In this document: piece after piece, positions 7,725 to 14,529 of the stretch
How positions within the stretch are numbered: the stretch's first letter is position 1
Layout: each line of letters starts with the position of its first letter
DNA from: Lachnospiraceae bacterium UBA7054
Lineage (GTDB): Bacteria > Bacillota > Clostridia > Lachnospirales > Lachnospiraceae
NCBI GenBank assembly: GCA_002492725.1
Contig: DLAF01000060.1
Coordinates: 1 to 19,997, forward strand
Reading direction: 5' to 3'
DNA length: 19,997 bases
Position numbers and translations under genes: made by a program
Notes under the pieces: generated by a model
The model's input: the letters and a program-made list of their open reading frames with translations, nothing else
The model's database searches: none
What the model was told of the DNA's origin: nothing

Positions 7725-8846
7725 ATGAAAAAATACAAAAGATCGGCAAGGTTATGTATGACGGTTCTGGCAACCTGCGGTCTGTTGCTTTTGCCGGCGT
7801 CGGTGCCGAAGATGGATGTGCAGGCGGCGGAGATCATCGCCACGGTGCAGGGAAAGGTGATGGAGGGGACGACCGCGAAACTTTTATATCTGAATACTTC
7901 AGATGGTAAGATGGAGATTAAAATCGACGGGGATACCAGTACCGGAAACTGTAAGATGCTTTTGCCGGACAAGAAGATCAGTGTGTCGGTGGCAAACGGA
8001 AACGACGGTTATCTTCATGCGGTCACCATTTCGGAGAACGGGGAAAATCCCAGCGTTTCCCTGGATACCACAAAGGTTTCCAATGTGATTGGAACAGTCA
8101 ATAAGAAAACAACGGAAAACGTCCTGTATCTGGATACGGCACAGGGCGAGATGGAAATAAAATTGGATCGGGACACGGATTTTAGCAGCTGTTCCGTTTT
8201 GGTGGTATCCGGGAAATACGTGGTCAGGTGTGCGAGAGGAGAAGACGCCTATATGCACGCTCTCAGCATAGCGGATGTGGGAGCGACGCCTGCCGTGGAG
8301 ACATCTCAGACGGATGTAACGGCTAAGACCTTCAATCAGGAACCGGTGGTTAATGTGACGGGTGAAACAAGAACGGTATCGGGCACCATTAAGGAGAGCA
8401 CGAATGAATTTATGCTGAATCTGGGAACCTCGGAAGGCGATTTCACTTTTAAGATCGACGACAGTACGGATACGTCGAAGGGTATGATCCTGACGCCGGA
8501 CAACAAACTGATGGTCACCTATTTCAGGGGTTCGGATAATAATCTTCATGCCAGTGCAATCACGGGTGTGAAAGACAGCTCGTCGGCGACGCTGGACGAT
8601 TCCTCACCGGCGACAGTGACCGGTACGGTAAAGAAAAAATCTACGGAGAATATTCTTGTTTTGGATACGACTGCGGGCGAGATGGAGTTAAAGCTTGACA
8701 AGGTGGAGAGTCTGAGCGGCTGCAAGGTGTTGGTGGCGGGGAAAAAGGTTTCCGTGACCTGTAAGAGAGGGGACGATGCCTTTATGCACGCACTCACCGT
8801 CAAGGCAGACAATGCGGCAGGCAGCACGGCGGGGGATGAGAAATAA
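7725..8846 (+). CDS. Secreted protein of four ~65-residue repeats, function unknown
   Basis: A 373-residue protein with a signal peptide (basic start, hydrophobic core to about residue 28, likely cleavage after 'VQAA' near 35). The mature part contains four related units at about 37-104, 120-184, 217-283 and 306-363. Each runs as 'G(T/K)V..(T/S)TEN(V/I)L.LDT..GEMEIK(L/I)D', then a Gly/Lys turn, then 'V.C.RG.DA(Y/F)MHAL.(I/V)'. This suggests tandem small beta-barrels. Repeats 2 and 4 are closest, and repeat 3 is most diverged and lacks the Cys residues. No sortase motif, anchor helix or catalytic motif is seen. GGAGGAG (7713-7719) sets the ATG at 7725; the in-frame GTG at 7719 is inside it. 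It has its own promoter and ends at the hairpin that precedes eno. Confidence 0.83.
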   Translation: MKKYKRSARLCMTVLATCGLLLLPASVPKMDVQAAEIIATVQGKVMEGTTAKLLYLNTSDGKMEIKIDGDTSTGNCKMLLPDKKISVSVANGNDGYLHAVTISENGENPSVSLDTTKVSNVIGTVNKKTTENVLYLDTAQGEMEIKLDRDTDFSSCSVLVVSGKYVVRCARGEDAYMHALSIADVGATPAVETSQTDVTAKTFNQEPVVNVTGETRTVSGTIKESTNEFMLNLGTSEGDFTFKIDDSTDTSKGMILTPDNKLMVTYFRGSDNNLHASAITGVKDSSSATLDDSSPATVTGTVKKKSTENILVLDTTAGEMELKLDKVESLSGCKVLVAGKKVSVTCKRGDDAFMHALTVKADNAAGSTAGDEK

Positions 8847-8860
8847 AAAATACATGAAAT

Positions 8861-8911
8861 AAGCCTCCTTTGCGCATACTAGATAAAAATATGCGCAGAG
8901 GAGGTTTTTTT
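8861..8911 (+). promoter_or_regulatory. Terminator-like hairpin that contains the eno ribosome-binding site
   Basis: Bases 8861-8878 pair with 8890-8907 in an 18-bp stem (two G-T wobbles, no mismatch) around an 11-base loop. Seven T run from 8905 to 8911, and the eno ATG follows at 8912. The Shine-Dalgarno AGAGGAGG (8897-8904) lies wholly in the 3' arm. It has the form of an intrinsic terminator for the repeat-protein gene. The same fold would hide the eno ribosome site in any read-through RNA. No convincing promoter is visible between the hairpin and the start codon, because there is no room. Confidence 0.8.
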
Positions 8912-10309
8912 ATGGGCAGCAAACTACGAATCGTGGATGTACATGCGAGACAGATCTTGGATTCCCGAGGGAATCCTACCGTGGAAGCGGAGGTGACCGT
9001 AGAGAAGGAGGTGGGCGGCTGTCAGTACACAGGCAGGGCGGCTGTTCCCAGCGGGGCAAGTACCGGGCGCTTTGAGGCGGTGGAACTGCGGGACGGAGAG
9101 ACGGTGTATTTCGGCTTGGGAACGACCAAGGCGGTCAATAATGTGAATACCAAGATCAGGGAGGCGCTTCTTGGTATGGACGCCTTTGATCAGGGGCAGA
9201 TCGACAGGGTGTTGGTGGAACAGGACGGTACGGACAACAAGAGCAATCTGGGAGCCAACGCGACGCTGGGTGTCTCCATGGCCTGCGCCAGAGCGGGCGC
9301 GGCAGCTTTGGGGATTCCCCTTTACCGCTACTTGGGCGGCGCTTATACCAGACTCTTGCCGGTGCCGATGATGAACATTCTAAACGGCGGCAAGCATGCG
9401 GACAATACCGTTGATTTTCAGGAGTTTATGATCATGCCCGTGCAGGCGGAGAGCTTTGCGGACGGGCTTCGTATCTGTGCGGAGATTTATCACAACTTAA
9501 AGAAAATATGCAATGGCAGGGGCCTTTCGACCGGCGTGGGCGATGAAGGCGGTTTTGCACCGTCGCTTCCCGACGCCTTTGCGGTGCTTGACCTGATCGT
9601 GGAGTCCATTAAGGCGGCCGGTTACACGCCGGGGCAGGATATCAAGATTGCGCTGGACGTAGCGGCCTCTGAGCTTTATAATGAGGCAGACGGGGTATAT
9701 CATTTCCCGGGAGAGACGGAGTTAAAGCGGCATAAGCAGGAGACAGAAGGTTCTTTTGTGTCCTCGTGTTATGAAGCGGGCTGTCAGACATCGGACTGCG
9801 GGGAAATTCCGGAGATTACAAGAAGCACGGAGGAGATGGTAGCCTATTATGAGGAGTTGGTGGAGCGGTATCCCATTATCTCCATCGAGGACGGGCTGGC
9901 GGAGGACGATTGGGACGGCTGGCAGATGATGACAAAGAAGCTGGGGGAAAAGATTCAGCTGGTGGGCGACGATCTGTTTGTCACCAATACTAAGCGCTTG
10001 GATGCGGGTATCAAGCTGCAGGTGGCCAATGCGATCCTGGTAAAGGTGAATCAGATCGGCACGGTCAGCGAGGCCATGGACGCCATCGAGATGGCACAGA
10101 AAAACGGCTATAAAGCGGTGATTTCCCATCGTTCCGGCGAGACGGAAGATACCTTTATCGCGGATTTGGCGGTGGCGGTGAATGCGGGACAGATCAAGAC
10201 GGGCGCGCCCTGCAGAAGTGACCGTGTGGCTAAGTATAATCAGCTGCTCAGGATCGAGGAGGAACTGGGGAGCGTGGCGTGCTATAAGGAGCCGTTCAAC
10301 AAGATATAA
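8912..10309 (+). CDS. eno: Enolase (phosphopyruvate hydratase)
   Basis: Converts 2-phosphoglycerate to phosphoenolpyruvate in glycolysis; cytosolic and Mg-dependent. Visible motifs are 'ILDSRGNPTVEAEV', 'VPSGASTG', 'NILNGGKHADN', the 'GDEGGFAPSL' loop, 'SIEDGLAEDDWDGW', the lysine region 'KVNQIGTVSEA' and 'SHRSGETEDTFIADLAV'. The start at 8912 follows AGAGGAGG. An upstream in-frame ATG at 8870 is rejected because it lies in the hairpin and has no ribosome site. At 465 residues it is longer than the usual ~430. The extra length is a hydrophilic insert at about 268-304 with Cys286, Cys291 and Cys296 spaced C-x4-C-x4-C. The rest looks fully functional. Confidence 0.97.
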   Translation: MGSKLRIVDVHARQILDSRGNPTVEAEVTVEKEVGGCQYTGRAAVPSGASTGRFEAVELRDGETVYFGLGTTKAVNNVNTKIREALLGMDAFDQGQIDRVLVEQDGTDNKSNLGANATLGVSMACARAGAAALGIPLYRYLGGAYTRLLPVPMMNILNGGKHADNTVDFQEFMIMPVQAESFADGLRICAEIYHNLKKICNGRGLSTGVGDEGGFAPSLPDAFAVLDLIVESIKAAGYTPGQDIKIALDVAASELYNEADGVYHFPGETELKRHKQETEGSFVSSCYEAGCQTSDCGEIPEITRSTEEMVAYYEELVERYPIISIEDGLAEDDWDGWQMMTKKLGEKIQLVGDDLFVTNTKRLDAGIKLQVANAILVKVNQIGTVSEAMDAIEMAQKNGYKAVISHRSGETEDTFIADLAVAVNAGQIKTGAPCRSDRVAKYNQLLRIEEELGSVACYKEPFNKI

Positions 10310-10314
10310 GTTGG

Positions 10315-10510
10315 TGACGGCGAAACTCCTTCGTGGGTGTGGAAATTGTATAAATAGCATAACCAACGCAGACACGCTCTCGCTCCGTGAAAAACGCAGC
10401 GGCACATAAGATGCTAAAATACAGCATCTAAGTGCCGGCGTCTTTCAAGGGTCTGCTTATGGTTATACTATTTGCACAATTAGGAAGAACTGTGAGGAGT
10501 TTCGCAGTTA
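10315..10510. repeat. MITE-like inverted-repeat element downstream of eno
   Basis: The left arm (10315-10373) and the reverse complement of the right arm (10451-10510) share the same pattern: CGAAACTCCT, 14 variable bases, ATTGTRYAAATAGYATAACC and then GCAGAC. The tips TGACGGCGAAACTCCT and TAACTGCGAAACTCCT differ at two positions. The ~77-base centre holds its own hairpin. A third copy of the arm sits at 3476-3553. No ORF or transposase is inside, so it would be non-autonomous. It begins 5 bases after the eno stop codon. No clear target duplication is seen. It might also act as a transcript-end structure. Confidence 0.72.
10401..10436 (+). terminator. Central hairpin of the repeat element, weak terminator candidate for eno
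   Basis: GGCAC (10401-10405) pairs with GTGCC (10432-10436) and AGATGCT (10409-10415) with AGCATCT (10423-10429), separated by small internal bulges. The loop is 7 bases. No T tract follows, so factor-independent termination is doubtful. It may simply cap the larger cruciform-like element. Confidence 0.35.
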
Positions 10511-10519
10511 CATTATTTT

Positions 10520-10624
10520 TCAATCGCGAGTTTGTGCCGGGGCCGCAAACTCGGAATCGCAGAGCAAAATTTGAAATTTTGCTCGCTTGCCGTCGCGAAA
10601 AGATGCTCCGGCATGGAGGTAAGT
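10520..10624 (+). other. Palindrome-rich leader before the phosphodiesterase gene
   Basis: Between the repeat element and the next ATG lie two strong inverted repeats. CGAGTTTG (10527-10534) pairs with CAAACTCG (10546-10553). A perfect 23-base palindrome (10562-10584) has arms GAGCAAAATTT and AAATTTTGCTC around one G. No T tract follows either. With the element at 10315-10510 this makes the whole 315-base gap after eno highly structured. No gene is seen in it. An ORF reading into the phosphodiesterase frame from 10532 is set aside because the ribosome site lies at 10615. Confidence 0.6.
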
Positions 10625-11374
10625 ATGAAACGAATTGGGGTGCTGTCGGATACGCATGGAAAGCTGCGGGAGGAAGTAGTGGAGATTCTGCGGGGGTGCG
10701 ATGTGATCTTGCATGCGGGGGACATCAATACCCCAAAGGTGATGGAGAGCCTGCGGGAGATCGCGCCGCTTTATATTGTGCGCGGGAATGCGGATAAGGA
10801 GTGGGCGGAGGGACTGCCGGAAAGCCTGACGGAGGAAATCTGCGGCCTGCGGGTCTTTATGGTACATAATAAAAAATATCTGCCGAAAGAAATCGGCAAT
10901 TTTGATCTGGTGGTATTCGGCCATTCCCATAAGTACGAGGAGCGCAGGGAGGGAAACTGTCTTTTTTTAAATCCGGGCAGCTGTGGGCCGAGACGCTTTT
11001 CCCAGCCTGTGACCATGGCGGTAGTGGAAGTGGAGGAGGAAACGGGCATTACCCGTGTTGTCAGAGAGAACATTGTGCAGGACGTGCAGAGTTCTTCGGA
11101 TGAGAAAAGTGCGAAGGCGGTGTCTGCGCGTCAAGGGAATGTGGTGTTCGGAAAAGGAGCTGACATAGGAGGATTAGCGGAAGCGGCGTTTTCCGAGGAT
11201 AAACTGCGCCTGATCCTGCGGGATATCGATAAGGGGCGACGCGTCTCCGATATTGCCGGAAAGTACGGAATATCGAAAGGGATAACGGAGCAGATCTGCC
11301 GTCTGTATTTGACCCATCCCGGTATTGACGCGGCAGGGGTGCGGGATAAGATGGGACTGCCGCGGAATCGTTAA
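10625..11374 (+). CDS. YfcE/MJ0936-type metallophosphodiesterase with C-terminal helix-turn-helix extension
   Basis: A 249-residue protein. The first ~155 residues are a small calcineurin-like phosphodiesterase with the full metal-binding set: 'SDTHG' (8-12), 'HAGD', 'RGNAD', 'FGHSHK' and 'NPGSCGPRR'. Family members hydrolyse phosphodiesters with two metal ions and are usually about 155-185 residues long. Here a linker and a ~60-residue helical tail follow (about 189-249). The segment 'RVSDIAGKYGISKGITEQICRLYLTH' reads like a helix-turn-helix, which suggests DNA binding or oligomer control; this is inference. GGAGGT (10615-10620) sets the ATG at 10625. hemZ starts 32 bases after the stop, so the two may be co-transcribed. 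The substrate is unknown. Confidence 0.88.
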   Translation: MKRIGVLSDTHGKLREEVVEILRGCDVILHAGDINTPKVMESLREIAPLYIVRGNADKEWAEGLPESLTEEICGLRVFMVHNKKYLPKEIGNFDLVVFGHSHKYEERREGNCLFLNPGSCGPRRFSQPVTMAVVEVEEETGITRVVRENIVQDVQSSSDEKSAKAVSARQGNVVFGKGADIGGLAEAAFSEDKLRLILRDIDKGRRVSDIAGKYGISKGITEQICRLYLTHPGIDAAGVRDKMGLPRNR

Positions 11375-11406
11375 AGCGGCAGACTGTGACGGCATGGAGG
11401 AATAGC

Positions 11407-12861
11407 ATGATACAGATTATAAAAAGTAACAAAACACAGTTTGAATATGACATACAGGCACTTTTAAAGTCTTTTTATCCTGAGTGGGAGCCGCGGATGC
11501 TGGCGCCGGATTCAGAAGTGAGGGATAAGAGGATTTTAGAGGGCGAACCGGTGATGGAGCTGCTTTTCGGTGAGGATGAAGTGACGCTGGAAATGCTTTC
11601 TAGTTTACATAAGTATACCTGGCAGCCCCAGGAGCCGGCGGGTACTGCGGAATATAAGAACGCTTTTAAGCGCTTTTTCTACCGCTGCCTCTGTGAGGAG
11701 ACGGGCACGACCCTGCCCTGGGGGAATCTTACGGGGATCAGACCCACGAAGATTGCCATGACCATGATGGAACAGGGAAAGAGTGAGGAGGAGACTGCGG
11801 GTTACCTGAAAACCATGCACCTGGTGAGTGTGGAAAAGACCGCGCTGGCTCTGGATATTACCAAAAGGGAACAGCAGATTTTGAGTACCCTGCATTATGA
11901 GGACGGTTACAGCCTGTACGTGGGGATTCCTTTCTGTCCGACCACCTGTCTGTACTGTTCCTTTACTTCTTATCCCATCGGTGCATGGAAAAAGCGGGTG
12001 GGGGAGTATCTGCATGCGTTGGAGAAAGAGATTGACGCTGCGGCAGAACTGCTTCGGGATAAAATACTGGATACGGTTTATATCGGCGGCGGTACACCAA
12101 CTTCCCTGTCGGCGCAGGAGCTGGCGCGGCTTCTTGCGAAACTGAGAGGTGCGTTTGATTTTGGTCATGTGCAGGAGTTTACGGTGGAAGCGGGAAGGGC
12201 CGACAGCATCACGGAGGAAAAACTGCGGGTACTTTTGGAAAACGGGGTGACAAGGATTTCGGTCAATCCCCAGACCATGAAACAGGAGACGCTTGATCTG
12301 ATCGGCAGAAGGCATACCGTGGAACAGGTGGAAGAAGCCTTTCATCTGGCAAGACAGATCGGGTTTGATAATATTAATATGGATATTATCCTGGGGCTTC
12401 CGGGGGAGACGGCGGCGGATGTGGCGCATACCATTGAGGCGATTAAGGCACTTTCGCCGGATGCTCTGACCGTGCATTCCCTGGCGGTGAAGCGGGCTTC
12501 CAAATTGGGAAAATGGATCGAAGAAAACGGGGCCACGGCTTATAATAACACGGAAGAGATCATGGAAATCGCGGCCCGCGGCGCGGCAGATATGAATATG
12601 GTGCCTTACTATCTTTATCGGCAGAAAAATATGTCGGGTAATTTTGAGAATGTGGGGTATTCTAGGGAAAATAAGTATGGAATCTACAATATTCTGATCA
12701 ACGAGGAGAAACAAACCATCGTTGCCCTGGGTGCGGGTTCCATCACCAAAGGCGTTTTTCCGGGCGACAGGATCGAGCGGTGCGAGAATGTGAAGGATGT
12801 GGTACAATATATGGAAAGAATCGATGAGATGATTGAGAGGAAACGACAACTGATCAAATAG
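11407..12861 (+). CDS. hemZ: Oxygen-independent coproporphyrinogen dehydrogenase HemZ (radical SAM)
   Basis: A 484-residue radical SAM enzyme of the HemN/HemZ family. The HemZ-type N-terminal domain occupies about 1-165. The [4Fe-4S]/SAM site is C177-x3-C181-x2-C184 ('PFCPTTCLYCSF'), followed by 'GGGTPTSL', 'EFTVEAGR' and 'NMDIILGLPGET'. These enzymes decarboxylate coproporphyrinogen III to protoporphyrinogen IX in anaerobic haem synthesis. Many clostridial members lie outside a complete haem pathway and their role is unproven; no other haem gene is visible here. GGAGG (11396-11400) sets the ATG at 11407, and an in-frame GTG at 11386 is less likely. It follows the phosphodiesterase gene and precedes a flavin-fold gene, all on the same strand. 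Confidence 0.93.
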   Translation: MIQIIKSNKTQFEYDIQALLKSFYPEWEPRMLAPDSEVRDKRILEGEPVMELLFGEDEVTLEMLSSLHKYTWQPQEPAGTAEYKNAFKRFFYRCLCEETGTTLPWGNLTGIRPTKIAMTMMEQGKSEEETAGYLKTMHLVSVEKTALALDITKREQQILSTLHYEDGYSLYVGIPFCPTTCLYCSFTSYPIGAWKKRVGEYLHALEKEIDAAAELLRDKILDTVYIGGGTPTSLSAQELARLLAKLRGAFDFGHVQEFTVEAGRADSITEEKLRVLLENGVTRISVNPQTMKQETLDLIGRRHTVEQVEEAFHLARQIGFDNINMDIILGLPGETAADVAHTIEAIKALSPDALTVHSLAVKRASKLGKWIEENGATAYNNTEEIMEIAARGAADMNMVPYYLYRQKNMSGNFENVGYSRENKYGIYNILINEEKQTIVALGAGSITKGVFPGDRIERCENVKDVVQYMERIDEMIERKRQLIK

Positions 12862-12880
12862 GGAAACAGGAGGAAAAGGG

Positions 12881-13282
12881 ATGGAAGGAATCGAAAAGGT
12901 AACACAATTTTTAAAGGAAGCACAGACTTATTATCTGGCTACCGTGGAGGGAGACCAGCCGAGAGTCAGGCCTTTTGGAACGGCACATATTTTTGAGGGG
13001 AAATTATATATCCAGACAGGAAAAGTAAAGAATGTTTCCAGGCAGCTTCTGGCCAATCCGAAAGCGGAGATCTGCGCTTTTAAAGGCGGGGAATGGATTC
13101 GGATCGCGGGAGAGCTGGTCGAGGATGACCGTATGGAGGCCAGACAGTCCCTGTTAGATGCTTATCCGTCGCTTCAAAATATGTATGCGGCTGATGACGG
13201 CAATACGCAGGTGTTTTATTTTCGGAATGCAAGAGCAACCGTCAGCGCTTTTACCCATGAGCCGGAGGAGATTGATTTTTAA
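12881..13282 (+). CDS. Pyridoxamine 5'-phosphate oxidase-fold (flavin-binding split-barrel) protein
   Basis: A 133-residue protein with the opening typical of the family: an N-terminal helix, then 'YYLATVEGDQPRVRPFG' and 'LYIQTGKVKNVSRQLLANPKAEI'. Such proteins bind FMN or related cofactors as dimers and include small reductases of unknown substrate; true PdxH enzymes are longer. The start ATG follows AGGAGG. It begins 19 bases after the hemZ stop, so it is probably in the same transcript. A redox partner role with HemZ is possible but not shown. The exact substrate cannot be assigned. Confidence 0.87.
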   Translation: MEGIEKVTQFLKEAQTYYLATVEGDQPRVRPFGTAHIFEGKLYIQTGKVKNVSRQLLANPKAEICAFKGGEWIRIAGELVEDDRMEARQSLLDAYPSLQNMYAADDGNTQVFYFRNARATVSAFTHEPEEIDF

Positions 13283-13329
13283 GCATTATAGAATGAAAAA
13301 ATAGTATAAATGTGAAGGAGGAGATTATA

Positions 13330-14010
13330 ATGCAGTACAGAATTATCGGAGACACGATGCCGGCGGTGGAGGTTTTATTCGACGCACCGGGAGAAGCGAT
13401 GTACACCCAGTCGGGCGGCATGGCATGGATGTCAGAGGGGATCGCGATGGATTCCAACATGAAGGGCGGTCTGGGAAAGAGCATCGGCCGTATGTTTTCG
13501 GGAGAGTCGCTGTTTATGGCGACCTATCGCGCTGAGAGGCCCGGCAGCATGGTGGCCTTTGCTTCCACCGTAGCCGGGGAAGTGCTTCCTGTTGATGTCG
13601 GGGCAGGCGGTGGCCTGATCTGCCAGAAAGGAGCCTTTCTCTGCGCGCAGGAGACGGTGAACCTGAATATCACGTTTACCAAAAAGTTATCCGCCGGACT
13701 GTTTGGCGGAGAAGGATTTATTTTGCAGGATATCAGCGGAAGCGGCATGGTATTTCTGGAAATCGACGGCAATAAGGTGGAGAAAAATCTGGCGCCCGGC
13801 GAAGTTATCAAAGTCGATACGGGAAATGTGGTAGCCTTTGAGAGAAGCGTAGGCTATGAGATCGAAACGGTGAAGGGGCTGAAAAACATCTTCCTGGGCG
13901 GCGAGGGCCTGTTTTTGACAAAGCTCACCGGGCCGGGAAAGGTGATTTTGCAGACCCAGAATTTTAATGAGTTTGCGGGGCGGATCATTGGATTGATGCC
14001 GTCGAGGTAG
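13330..14010 (+). CDS. AIM24 / TIGR00266-family protein
   Basis: A 226-residue beta-rich protein of the AIM24 family. Features include 'GMAWMSEGIAMDSNM', 'GGLGKSIGRMFSGESLFMATYRA', the Gly-rich repeats 'GGEGFILQDISGSGMVFLEI' and 'GGEGLFLTKLTGPGKVILQT', and the C-terminal 'FAGRIIGLMPSR'. The family is widespread in bacteria and also found in mitochondria; its bacterial role is not established. AAGGAGGAG (13315-13323) sets the ATG at 13330, and the in-frame GTG at 13312 overlaps that ribosome site. It ends the plus-strand cluster and faces the convergent minus-strand operon 30 bases away. Confidence 0.92.
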   Translation: MQYRIIGDTMPAVEVLFDAPGEAMYTQSGGMAWMSEGIAMDSNMKGGLGKSIGRMFSGESLFMATYRAERPGSMVAFASTVAGEVLPVDVGAGGGLICQKGAFLCAQETVNLNITFTKKLSAGLFGGEGFILQDISGSGMVFLEIDGNKVEKNLAPGEVIKVDTGNVVAFERSVGYEIETVKGLKNIFLGGEGLFLTKLTGPGKVILQTQNFNEFAGRIIGLMPSR

Positions 14011-14028
14011 GGATGGCTGATGTAATGC

Positions 14029-14054
14029 GGCGGCAGTATATCAGCTCTGCCGCC
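14029..14054. terminator. GC-rich hairpin between convergent operons
   Basis: GGCGGCAG (14029-14036) pairs with CTGCCGCC (14047-14054) around a 10-base loop. It lies just after the AIM24 gene and overlaps the last codons of the convergent permease gene. On neither strand is the 3' side followed by a T tract, so it is not a textbook intrinsic terminator. It may still limit read-through both ways. Confidence 0.4.
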
Positions 14055-14529
14055 ATAAAAAAGTACTCCCCAAAATAACCATCGGGAAAAGAAAGCAGCA
14101 AAGAAGCGGCATCAACAGATTTCCGGGCGCAACCGTATGCAGAAACAAAAGCGAAAACACGATCTGGCATCCGAGAGAAATTCCTGTAAGCTGTAGGCAG
14201 CGTTTTAACAATTTGCCCAGCGCATAGATGATAATTTCCCTGCGTGCAATCGGCAGATATCGCGTAATTATATAGACGCTTTTTATTTTCCCCTCTTCCC
14301 GAAACTGAAAATACCGTCTCATGTCAAATTCCAGTCCCATCAGCTCTAACATAATGTACATGGGAACTATTGTGTAATCGCCTTCCCAAATCTGGCAGGG
14401 CAGAATCAGCAGAAACATGGCGAGGGACAGGCTGATGATCGCTGCAATGTGCAATCCGTAACAGTCCCGCCACCATGTTTTTTCTTCTTCATAAAATTTT
14501 TCTAATAGGATCTGTGCTTTTTTATTCAT
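14041..14529 (-). CDS. Short ABC-2-like permease subunit
   Basis: A 162-residue membrane protein with about four hydrophobic helices. Between helices 2 and 3 is 'TRYLPIARREIIIYALGK', the cytoplasmic 'lPisRreii' element of ABC-2 permeases, also seen in the 224-residue permease of this operon. The start at 14529 overlaps the ATPase stop by 8 bases (ATGAATAA), which indicates translational coupling. It is shorter than usual permeases (~220 or more) and ends right after its last helix, inside the convergent hairpin. It may be a natural half-size subunit or a truncated gene. It presumably pairs with the ATPase at 14522-15235. Confidence 0.72.
   Translation of the reverse strand: MNKKAQILLEKFYEEEKTWWRDCYGLHIAAIISLSLAMFLLILPCQIWEGDYTIVPMYIMLELMGLEFDMRRYFQFREEGKIKSVYIITRYLPIARREIIIYALGKLLKRCLQLTGISLGCQIVFSLLFLHTVAPGNLLMPLLCCFLFPMVILGSTFLWRQS

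Noticed and set aside
8870..8911. N-terminal extension of enolase from ATG 8870
   Set aside because: It would translate the hairpin itself, and known enolases begin near the 'I.DV.AR.ILDSRGNPT' motif, which fits the ATG at 8912.
10532..10624. Upstream extension of the phosphodiesterase frame by 31 codons
   Set aside because: The added residues come from the palindromic leader, are not conserved-looking, and GGAGGT is placed for the ATG at 10625.
11605..12849. Long open frame of 414 codons on the minus strand opposite hemZ
   Set aside because: It lies entirely within hemZ, which has full radical SAM motifs and a ribosome site. The opposite frame is rich in His, Arg and Pro with no recognisable domain, as expected of a mirror frame in GC-rich coding DNA.
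14041..14054. Canonical bidirectional terminator between convergent operons
   Set aside because: The A6 run lies on the wrong side for a U tract on either strand, so it is kept only as a weak hairpin.
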